Positions 6,909 to 15,000 of a stretch of DNA of 20,423 nucleotides are shown in pieces (position 1 is the stretch's first letter; every line of letters begins with the position of its first letter). A program made the translations under genes and the position numbers. Origin of the DNA: CAZBRS01 sp964494475 (GTDB lineage Bacteria > Myxococcota_A > UBA9042 > CAZBRS01). The notes under the pieces were generated by a model, which made no database searches, was not told where the DNA came from, and was given only the letters and a program-made list of their open reading frames with translations. The stretch is taken from contig CAZBRS010000077.1 in the NCBI GenBank assembly GCA_964494475.1, positions 1 through 20,423 of the forward strand, in the 5' to 3' direction.

Positions 6909-7961
6909 TCAGGTCGGTCGGCGCTTGCGGTTCCTCGCCCGGCGTTGCACGCGCCCCGCGTGCTCCTCGCCCAGCCGCTGCTGCTCTTCGCGCTCGACGC
7001 GCAGTTGAAGGAAGTGCTCCACGCGCTCCACGTCGAGCGTTCCCGCCTCTTCGGCCGCCAGCACGGCGCACCCGGGCTCGGTCTCGTGGCGGCAATCGGC
7101 GAAGCGGCACTGCTCCGCCACCGCGCGCACGTCGTCGAAGGTGTCGGCCAGGGCCTCGGCCGAGCCCCACATCTGCATCTCGCGCATGCCGGGCGTGTCG
7201 AGCAGCAGGCCGCCCGAGGGCAACAGCACCAGCTGGCGCTTCGAGGTGGTGTGCATGCCACGCCAGTGGTTCTCGCGCACCTCGTGCACGTCCATGACCT
7301 CGTCGCCCGCCAGCAGGTTGACCAGCGTCGACTTGCCCACCCCCGACGAGCCGACCACGGCCACGGTGCGACCCGGCCCCAGGTGGGCGGACAGGGCGCC
7401 GAGCCCGGACTCCTCGAGCGCCGACGTCACGTGCACCGGCACCTCGGGGAAGCGCGCGCGCGTGAACCCGACCACCTCGTCGAAGTCGGGCGCGAGATCG
7501 GCCTTGTTGAGCACGAGCACCGCGCCCGCGCCGCTGCCGGAGATCTGCGCCAGGTAGCGCTCGATGCGGCGCTCGTTGAAGTCTTCGTCGAGGCCGACCA
7601 CCACGAACACGGTGTCGATGTTCGAGGCCACCACCTGGGCCTCGGCCACGGGCCCCGCCGCGCGCCGCAGGAACGCGCTCGTCCGGGGCAGCACCATGAA
7701 CAGCACGGGCGGATCGCCCGGTCGCGCCGGCGTTCGCACCAGCACCCAGTCGCCCACGGCCGGCTGGTCCTCGCGCCGCCGCGCGTGGATGAGGCGCGCC
7801 GGGATGCGCCCGACCACCACGTCGTCGAGGCCGTCGAGGAAGAGGTCGACCCACGTGCGCGACAGCGACGCGATGCGGCCGGGCACCAGGCCGGGCTTGC
7901 CGAGGGTGCGCGCGTTCTCTTCGTGGATCGGGCTCCAGCCCAGGAGGTCGAGGGACGGCAC
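6909..7961 (-). CDS. rsgA: Ribosome small subunit-dependent GTPase A
   Basis: The 350-residue product, the usual RsgA length, has an OB-fold N-terminus (about residues 25-100) and a circularly permuted GTPase domain. The motif order is G4 NKAD (152-155), G1 GSSGVGKST (204-212) and G3 DTPG (255-258), diagnostic of the YjeQ/RsgA family. The C-terminal zinc site is complete (Cys285, Cys290, His292, Cys298). RsgA checks late maturation of the 30S subunit by GTP hydrolysis on the ribosome. The C-terminus is basic (RRARNRKRR), likely for RNA contact. The start is GTG at 7961, with AAGGGAG (minus strand) 5 bases upstream. The gene converges on the cytochrome gene, leaving only 13 bases between stops. 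Confidence 0.97.
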   Translation of the reverse strand: MPSLDLLGWSPIHEENARTLGKPGLVPGRIASLSRTWVDLFLDGLDDVVVGRIPARLIHARRREDQPAVGDWVLVRTPARPGDPPVLFMVLPRTSAFLRRAAGPVAEAQVVASNIDTVFVVVGLDEDFNERRIERYLAQISGSGAGAVLVLNKADLAPDFDEVVGFTRARFPEVPVHVTSALEESGLGALSAHLGPGRTVAVVGSSGVGKSTLVNLLAGDEVMDVHEVRENHWRGMHTTSKRQLVLLPSGGLLLDTPGMREMQMWGSAEALADTFDDVRAVAEQCRFADCRHETEPGCAVLAAEEAGTLDVERVEHFLQLRVEREEQQRLGEEHAGRVQRRARNRKRRPT

Positions 7962-7990
7962 GTAGACTCCCTTCGCTGCGGTCGGGGGCT

Positions 7991-8019
7991 AGCCTACAGG
8001 AGTCGCGACTCCACGCCAA
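7991..8019 (-). promoter_or_regulatory. Candidate rsgA promoter with a 14-base palindrome in the spacer
   Basis: On the minus strand, TTGGCG (8019-8014), a 17-base spacer and TAGGCT (7996-7991) lie 30 bases before the GTG start. The perfect palindrome GGAGTCGCGACTCC (7999-8012) occupies most of the spacer, where a bound protein would touch the same DNA as RNA polymerase. The rest of 7962-8103 holds no other feature I recognise. Confidence 0.45.
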
Positions 8020-8103
8020 CCGCTTCCACGGGCCACGCGGGCCCCGCCGGCCTGGGAACGATCCCCGAGCTTCCTGTTCAGGGTCGTTGGCGCGGACTGG
8101 CGT

Positions 8104-10059
8104 TCAATACAGCGTCTTGATCTCGATCTTCAGCTCGCCCTTCGCGTACTCGGTCTCGAAGGGCACCACGCCGTCGACCAGGGGGATGGACTGGTGGATC
8201 GCCGCCAGCGCCTCGTGGGTGTCGGCCGCCCACTCGAGCACGCCGAAGCGGGGGTACCAGTCGACCTCGAGCAGCCACAGATCGAGCCAGAGCTCGGTCA
8301 TCTCGTCGAAGATCGGCCCCTCGAACACGCGCCTCTGCGGCTGGCTCGACGTGCCCTCGGCCTGTTGGAACAGATCGGGGGAGCGGTCGGCCAGGCGCTG
8401 CTCGGCCACGAGCGAGGGCCGTCCGAAGGCGGAGGAGACGTAGGGGTCGTAGCGCACGTCGACCTCGAACGCGATCTCGGCCGGCGCGCTGCCGTTCTCG
8501 GAGAAGTCGAACGGTCCGTCCTGCTCGCGATCGTCCTTCAACTCGAGGCTGCGCAACGTGATGAGCACCTTGCGCGAGTGGAAGAGCCCGGCGGCGGCCA
8601 GCACGGCGAACGCCGGATGCTCCGGGACGTACTCGTGGTACTCGTGGACGAACGAGTGGGTCGAGGGCAGCACCTGGCCGTTCGGGAGGTGCAGGGCCGC
8701 GCCGGGGGCCTGCTGGTGAAAGAACGTGTCGAACGAGTACATGATGCCGTCGTTGGGCTCGTCGCCCGGGTTGTTGAGATCGAGCAGTTGGATGTTCAGG
8801 GCCGCCTTCACGCGCGGGTCGGTGCCCGCCACGTGGTGGATGAGCATGTCGCGGTACAGGGGGTTGTTGCCCTGGTGGGAGGCGTGATCCCAGATCGCCA
8901 CGTTGTCGGTGACGAAGTCGGGGTTCATGACCACCCAGTCCTGCAGGTTCAGGCCGATGAGCGCGCCCACGTTCTGCACGTCGGGGTTGTCGTACAGCCG
9001 CGACAGCCTCGCCCCCGCGAGCACGCCGGCGCTCGTGACCCAGCGAACGACGCGCTGCTCGGACGCCAGGCCCGCCAGGTCGCGCTCGAGCATGGTTCGG
9101 GCCACCAGGCAGCCGAACGAGTGACACGCCAGGTTCACGTGGGTGGCGCCCGTCACGTCGAGGCGGTGCCGGATGGCCCGGGCGGCCACGAGCGCGTACC
9201 GCAAGAGGGCCGTCGTGCCCTCGTCGTAGGGCAGCGCCTCGATCTCGGCCACGTGGGCGGCCGGCATCCAGTCGGGCGCGAGGGCGCCCCAATACTCGAT
9301 CTTCACGAGCTGGTTGGGGGCCGCCGCCCCGCCGGGATCGTCGTAGCACGGGCGCACGACCCCGAACGCGCGCACCTCCTCGAGCGTGCCGCCGCAGCCG
9401 CTGGCCTGGCCGTAGACCTGGGTCGTCAGGTCGTCGTCGCCCTTGTTGCTCCAGCCGTGCAGCCACACCGACAAGGTGGTGTCGTTGGCGTAGACCTTCT
9501 CGCCCGTGAACACAGGGGGCGCCCCACAGTCGGCGGGGCAGTGCGCGGCCGACTCGCAGGCGTGGCAGGCGCCGTCGCCGCACGACGCCCAGCGCTCGGG
9601 GTCGCGCACCGGCCCGAGACAGAGCCCGCCCAGGCACAGGCCTCCGGGGCAGGACGCCGGCTCCTCGACGTGACACGTGTACGAGAGATCCGGCGGGGCA
9701 GGACAATCGACGATCTCGGCCTGTTCGACGCTCGAGAGGTCGGGCGTCACGAGGTCGGCCGCGACGTCGGGCCCGGGCTCCCCGATCGGCTCCGCGTCGG
9801 GAGCCGTCGCGTCGTCGGCGGCCTCGTCGGAGACCCCGTCCTGCCCCGGTTCGACCGCGACCTCCGGCCCCTCGTCCGACGACTCGGGTGGCATGTTGGC
9901 GTCCTTCTCGCGGCCGTCGGCCGCGTCGACGGCGAGCGCGTCGGCCACCTCGCCGGCGTCGGGCGCGAGGATGACGGAGGCCGCGTCATCGGCGCAGGCG
10001 AGCACGGCGCAGAGGGACCCGAGCAAGGCCACGACGGCGAACGTTCGGCGTACGCTCAC
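8104..10059 (-). CDS. Secreted alpha/beta-hydrolase (lipase/esterase-like) lipoprotein
   Basis: The 651-residue product starts at GTG 10059, giving a clean lipoprotein signal (VLAC, Cys22); the open frame continues upstream but those residues look non-coding. An acidic Asp/Ala/Glu/Pro linker (about residues 23-116) is followed by a Cys-rich segment (119-178) with CGDGACHACES-AAHCPADCG. The hydrolase domain begins with VWLHGW (198-203, HG of an oxyanion site). It has the nucleophile elbow ACHSFG (311-316), with Ser314 expected as nucleophile, in a lipase-like context ending CLVARTM. A His-rich stretch (STHSFVHEYHEY) further on may supply the catalytic His. About 200 residues follow that I do not recognise. 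The substrate could be a lipid or ester, but only the fold and Ser are supported. The gene is divergent from the Cys-rich lipoprotein gene. Confidence 0.85.
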   Translation of the reverse strand: MSVRRTFAVVALLGSLCAVLACADDAASVILAPDAGEVADALAVDAADGREKDANMPPESSDEGPEVAVEPGQDGVSDEAADDATAPDAEPIGEPGPDVAADLVTPDLSSVEQAEIVDCPAPPDLSYTCHVEEPASCPGGLCLGGLCLGPVRDPERWASCGDGACHACESAAHCPADCGAPPVFTGEKVYANDTTLSVWLHGWSNKGDDDLTTQVYGQASGCGGTLEEVRAFGVVRPCYDDPGGAAAPNQLVKIEYWGALAPDWMPAAHVAEIEALPYDEGTTALLRYALVAARAIRHRLDVTGATHVNLACHSFGCLVARTMLERDLAGLASEQRVVRWVTSAGVLAGARLSRLYDNPDVQNVGALIGLNLQDWVVMNPDFVTDNVAIWDHASHQGNNPLYRDMLIHHVAGTDPRVKAALNIQLLDLNNPGDEPNDGIMYSFDTFFHQQAPGAALHLPNGQVLPSTHSFVHEYHEYVPEHPAFAVLAAAGLFHSRKVLITLRSLELKDDREQDGPFDFSENGSAPAEIAFEVDVRYDPYVSSAFGRPSLVAEQRLADRSPDLFQQAEGTSSQPQRRVFEGPIFDEMTELWLDLWLLEVDWYPRFGVLEWAADTHEALAAIHQSIPLVDGVVPFETEYAKGELKIEIKTLY

Positions 10060-10092
10060 GGAGACACCCCGAAGGTTGGGCCAGCGGCCGGG

Positions 10093-10122
10093 ATCATAGG
10101 CCCGATCGTCGGGCCAGATCAA
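10093..10122 (-). promoter_or_regulatory. Candidate promoter of the hydrolase gene with a 17-base dyad in the spacer
   Basis: On the minus strand, TTGATC (10122-10117), an 18-base spacer and TATGAT (10098-10093) lie 33 bases before the GTG at 10059. The spacer is almost entirely a perfect dyad, GGCCCGA-TCG-TCGGGCC on the plus strand (10099-10115). This is a good operator candidate. Confidence 0.5.
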
Positions 10123-10136
10123 GCCGCACGCGCGCG

Positions 10137-10165
10137 TTGACAATCGCGGGCTCCGCCGGGATGAT
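10137..10165 (+). promoter_or_regulatory. Consensus-like promoter of the Cys-rich/fibre operon
   Basis: TTGACA (10137-10142), a 17-base spacer and GATGAT (10160-10165) precede the ATG at 10228. The -35 box lies 14 bases from that of the divergent hydrolase promoter, so both genes share one control region. GGAG at 10218-10221 is the Shine-Dalgarno. Confidence 0.55.
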
Positions 10166-10227
10166 GGCGTGGCACCACGAAGCGGCGTCGCCAGGGGGGC
10201 TCCCGCGGCGCCGTATCGGAGTTCGCC

Positions 10228-12093
10228 ATGCGATTGGCCGTTGTCACCCTGCTCGGGGTCGTCGTCGCCCTGGCGGCCTGCGGCGGCGGTTCGGTGGGGC
10301 CGCGTGACGCCCTCGAAGCCGAAGTCGTTCCCGCCGAGACCAGCGACGCCGCCGAGACGACCGGGCTCGACGCCCGCGCCGACGCCCCGCCCGAACCCGA
10401 GCCCGAGGCCCCGACCGACGTGCCCGCCGAGGCCGAATCGAATCCCGAGCCTCCCCCCGACGAGGCCGAGGTCGTCGACGACACGACCCCTCCGCCCGAC
10501 GTGCCCCCGGAGACCGAGGTCGAGGCCTGCGCCTGCGCCGCCGACGCCGACTGCGCCGCGCCCGTCCTGGCCTGCCGCCAGGCCCGCTGCCTCGCCTGCG
10601 CGTGCCTCGAGGTCGAGGTCGACGAGGGCCCCTGCACCGACGCCGACCCGTGCACCACGGACGACGCCTGCGTGGCCGGCGTCTGCCTCGGCACCCCCCT
10701 GCCCTGCGACGACCGGAACCCCTGCACGCTCGACACTTGCGGCCCCGACGGAGCGTGCCTCCACGCCCCGGCCCCGGGACCGTGCTCCGACGACAACGCC
10801 TGCACGGTCGACGACGCCTGCCTCGACGGCGCCTGCGCGGGCAGCCCGCGGGTCTGCGAGGACGCGAGCCCCTGCACGTCCGACGGGTGCGATCCGGCCG
10901 GCGGCTGTACGTTCGCGCCCGTGCCGGGCCCGTGCACCGATGACAGCCTGTGCACGCGCGACGATGCCTGCCTCGGCGGCGCCTGCCAGGGCACGCCCAT
11001 CTCGTGCGACGACGGCAACGCGTGCACGTCCGACGGCTGCTCCCCCGCGACCGGGTGCTCCCACGGGCCCCTCTCCGCCGGCGTCTGCGACGACGGCAGC
11101 GTGTGCACGCAGGGCGATCGCTGCGTCGACGGCGCCTGCCAGGGGGCTCCGCTCTCCTGCGACGACGGCAACGTCTGCACGGCCGACCTGTGCGATCCGG
11201 TGCTCGGGTGCCTCAACCCGGGTCGGTCGGGCCTGTGCGACGATGGCTCGGCCTGCACACGCGACGACGCCTGCCAGGGCCCCCTGTGCGTCGGCGCGCC
11301 CCTGCCCTGCGACGACGGCGACCCCTGCACCGACGACGCGTGCGAAGAAGGTCTCGGATGCGTGCACGCGGCCAACCAGGCGCCGTGCGACGACCAGAGC
11401 CCCTGCACGGCCGACGATCGCTGCGCGAGCGGCCGATGCCGCGGTGAGCCGGTGGTCTGCTCCGAGCAGCGGCCATCGGTGTGCATCGAAGGGGGCGCCG
11501 CGATGTTCGCCTACGCCTCGCCCGGGGCGTGCGTCAACGGCCACTGCGTCTACTCGGGGAGCGCGCACGCCTGCCCGGCCGGCTGCGCCAACGGCGTGTG
11601 CGTCGGCGACCCCTGCCTCGGCGTGGTCTGCGACGAGCCCCCGGCAACGTGCCTCCAGGCCTCGGGCGCTTGCGTGGCGGGCGCCTGCCGCTACGCCTTC
11701 GCCGACGCCGCGGCCTGCGACGACGGCAACGCGTGCACCGGCGACGACGCCTGCGAGGCCGGCGTCTGCTTCGGCGTGCCCCTCTGGTGCGACGAACCGC
11801 CTCCGCCCGTCTGCCTCGATCCCGCCACCCGTCGGGCCTGGTCGACGGGCGGCGCCTGCTCCCCCTCCGACGGGGTGTGCGAGTACGCCTCGTCCGACGA
11901 GACGTGCGGCAGCGGCTGCGTCGAGGGCACGTGCCTCCTGGCTCCCTCCCTGGCCGACGGCGCGCTGACCGCGTTCGGCGGAGCAGGTCTCCTGTCGATG
12001 CTCTACGAACTTCGAGGGGTCTCGACGCCCTGGATCGACGGACAACCGATGTCGAGCGCCACCTGGAACCTGACGATGGGGTTCGAGCCATGA
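10228..12093 (+). CDS. Lipoprotein with tandem 50-residue Cys-rich repeats
   Basis: The 621-residue product has a classic lipoprotein signal (LAAC, Cys18) and a Pro/Glu/Asp-rich tether (about residues 19-99). From residue 134 there are five full tandem repeats of about 50 residues. Each is built as PC-DD--CT-DDAC--G-C-G-P--CDDGN-CT-D-C----GC, with a sixth partial copy at 385-411 and a further half copy at 497-521. Such repeats in myxobacteria are often annotated as Dickkopf-N-like or related Cys-rich domains; disulfide-bonded rods are likely. The last 50 residues (572-621) lack Cys and are unrecognised. The stop overlaps the next gene's start as ATGA (12090-12093), so the two are probably translated in a coupled way. 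It is the first gene of a likely four-gene operon. The function is unknown; an envelope-anchored stalk is inferred. Confidence 0.88.
   Translation: MRLAVVTLLGVVVALAACGGGSVGPRDALEAEVVPAETSDAAETTGLDARADAPPEPEPEAPTDVPAEAESNPEPPPDEAEVVDDTTPPPDVPPETEVEACACAADADCAAPVLACRQARCLACACLEVEVDEGPCTDADPCTTDDACVAGVCLGTPLPCDDRNPCTLDTCGPDGACLHAPAPGPCSDDNACTVDDACLDGACAGSPRVCEDASPCTSDGCDPAGGCTFAPVPGPCTDDSLCTRDDACLGGACQGTPISCDDGNACTSDGCSPATGCSHGPLSAGVCDDGSVCTQGDRCVDGACQGAPLSCDDGNVCTADLCDPVLGCLNPGRSGLCDDGSACTRDDACQGPLCVGAPLPCDDGDPCTDDACEEGLGCVHAANQAPCDDQSPCTADDRCASGRCRGEPVVCSEQRPSVCIEGGAAMFAYASPGACVNGHCVYSGSAHACPAGCANGVCVGDPCLGVVCDEPPATCLQASGACVAGACRYAFADAAACDDGNACTGDDACEAGVCFGVPLWCDEPPPPVCLDPATRRAWSTGGACSPSDGVCEYASSDETCGSGCVEGTCLLAPSLADGALTAFGGAGLLSMLYELRGVSTPWIDGQPMSSATWNLTMGFEP
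10627..11457 (+). repeat. Coding tandem repeat of about 150 bases (five full copies plus a partial)
   Basis: Cys-rich repeat units begin at residues 134, 184, 234, 285, 335 and 385 of the lipoprotein, so the DNA period is 150-153 bases. Copies have diverged mainly at non-Cys positions, suggesting old duplications kept under selection. Confidence 0.85.
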
Positions 12094-15000
12094 AGACCAC
12101 GCGCACCCTCCCGACCGCCCGCCCCGTTGGCCTGAGGACCTGCGGGCTCCTGGCCTTCGCGACGCTGCTGGCGCTCTCGACCCCGCTCGGCGCCTCGCCG
12201 CCCCAGGTGCTGAACTTCAGCGGCCACCTGGCCGGCGACGCGGGCGCCCACACCGGCGAGATCGCGCTCACGCTGGCCCTCTACGACGACCCCGACTCGT
12301 TCGCCACGACCCACGTGCTGTGGTCCGAGCTCAGCACGGTCTTCGTCTCGGAGGGTCGCTTCCACGTGCTCCTGGGCTCCGACGAGGCCAACCCGCTGCC
12401 CGGCGCCGTCTTCGAGGCGGCCGCGCTCTACGTGGGCGTGCGGGTCGGCGCCGACGACGAGTTGCGCCCGCGCCTGCGCGTGGCCAGCGTGCCGTTCGCG
12501 CTCAGGGCCTCCGAGGCCGAGCGGCTCGCCGGCCTCTCCAGCTCCGACTTCGCGTCGGCCGGTCACGTGCACGGCTTCGACGTGCTGCTGGGCCAGGTCG
12601 CGCCGAGCCAGCTCCCCGGCGCGGTCGTGCTCGACGACGAGCTCGCCACGGCCCTGCAGGCCAAGGCCGACGCGGGGCACGCGCACGACGCGGCCTACGT
12701 CGACGAGGAGCAGCCCTCGTCCGTCAGCGGCGCCATGGTGCGCGACGGCAGCCTCACGCTGGTCGACCTCGGCGACAGCTCCTGCGGCGACGGCCAGGTC
12801 GCCAAGTGGTCCGAGACCACGGGCGGCTGGCGCTGCGCCGACGACCTCGACACGGTGGTCGGCGCGGGGCTCGGCCTGCAGCTCGTCGACGGCTCGCTCC
12901 GCCTCGACGAGGCCGTGGTGGCCGCCTGGGCGACGGACACGTGCTTCGACACCAACGACGAACTGGAGGCGGCCCTCGACGGGCGCTACGCCTTCACCGA
13001 CCACCTTCACGACGATCGCTATCCCCTGGCCTCCGAGGTCGAGGCCGCGCTGGCGGGCAAATCCGACGCCACCCACCTGCACGACGACCGCTACCCCCTG
13101 GCCTCCGGGGTCGAGGCCGCGCTGGCGGGAAAGTCCGACGCCACCCACCTGCACGACGACCGCTACTACCCCCGGGCCGAGAGCGACGCGCGCCTGGCCG
13201 ACCACGTGACGACGGCCCTCTTCCCGATCCTGCAGGCCCTCGACAGCAAGGCGGTGGTGGGCCACACGCACGACGAGCGCTACCCGCTGGCGACCCACGT
13301 CGCCACGGCGCTGTCCGGCAAGGCCCCGCTGGTCCACGACCACGCCGCCGCCTACGTCGACGAGGGGCAGGCGGCCGCCATCACGACCGCCATGCTCGCG
13401 AACGGGTCCGTCCGCTTCGAGAAGCTGGCCGACGAAGGGTGCGCCGCCGACCAGGTGCTCGCGTGGAACGACGCGACCGCGCGCTGGGCCTGCGCCGACG
13501 ACCGCGAGGGGGTCTACACCGGCGCCGACTTCGCGCTGGCCGGCCAGGCCTGCCCCTTCGGCCAGAAGGCAACGGCCGTCGACGCGACCGGCAGCCTCGA
13601 ATGCGCCGACGACGTGGCCTACGGCGCCGGCACCGCCCTCGTGCTCGCGGGCGGCAAGCTGAACGTCGACCAGGGCACGGTCGAGGGGTGGGCGCGGGCC
13701 ACGTGCTACGACAGCGCCGGCGAGCTCACCACCCTGCTCGATCCGCGCTACGCGCCGCTCACCCACGCGCACGCCGCCTACGCGACCACCTCCGATTTGA
13801 ACGGCGCGCTGGCCACCAAGGCCGACGTCTTCCACGACCACGCCGACCTGTACTACCTCAAGGAAGAATCCGATCAGGCCTTCGTCAACGAGGGCCAGGC
13901 CAACGCGATCTCGGGGAGCATGATCGCCGACGGTACGGTCGCGCTCGTCGATCTCTCGCCCTCGGCCTGCAACCGGGGCGAGATCGCGAAGCGCGCGCTC
14001 GGCTCCGACGGGAGCACCGAGATCTGGAAGTGCGCCCCCGACAACGACACGCAGTACACGTCGGGCACGGGCCTCGCGCTGACCGGCCAGCGCTTCGACG
14101 TGGTCCAGGGCACCATCGAGGGCTGGGCAAAGGGCGTGGCCTACGACACCGAGGCCGAACTGAAGACCGCGGCGCCGGCCTGGGACTTCGTCGCTTCCGA
14201 CGATCTGACGAAGGCCACCGTCTTCGGCGGGCAGGTGACCGGGACCTACGCGAACCTCGCGCTGGGCAACGACGTGGTCACGTCGTCCCAGATCGTGAAC
14301 GCCACCATCGCCGCCGCCGACCTGGCCGCGGGAGCCGTCACCACCGCGGCCATCCTGAACGGCACCATCGCCCCGGCCGATCTGGCCGACGCCTCCGTCA
14401 CGTCGGCCGCCATCGCCAACGGCACCATCGCGGCCATCGACCTGGCCGACGCCATCATCGGCTCGGCCCAGATCACGAACGCCTCCATCGCCGCCGTCGA
14501 TCTGGCCGCCAACGCAGTCACCACCGCCGCCATCTTGAACGGCACCATCGCCCCGGCCGATCTGGCCGACGCGTCGGTCACCTCGGCGGCCATCGCCAAC
14601 AGCAGCATCGCGGCCGCCGACCTGGACGTCGGCGCCGTCACCACCAACGCCATCCTCAACGGNNNNNNNNNNNNNNNNNNNNNNNNNNNNNNNNNNNNNN
14701 NNNNNNNNNNNNNNNNNNNNNNNNNNNNNNNNNNNNNNNNNNNNNNNNNNNNNNNNNNNNNNCTGGCCGCCAACTCGGTCACCTCGGCCATCCTCCTCGA
14801 TGGCGGCGTCGCCACCACCGATCTCGCCGCCAACTCGGTCACGGGGGCCAAGATCGTCGACGCCACCATCGCTACGGCCGATCTGGCGAACGACGCCGTG
14901 ACCTCGGTCAAGATCCTCGACCGCACCATCGCGGCGGGCGACCTCGCCAACCTCACGCTCACCGACGCGCAGATCTCGGCGACGGCGGCCATCGCGCCCT

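Noticed and set aside
10060..12045. Upstream extension of the hydrolase frame to 1313 residues
   Set aside because: The extension is antisense to the Cys-repeat lipoprotein, and starting at 10059 gives a proper lipoprotein signal right after a promoter.
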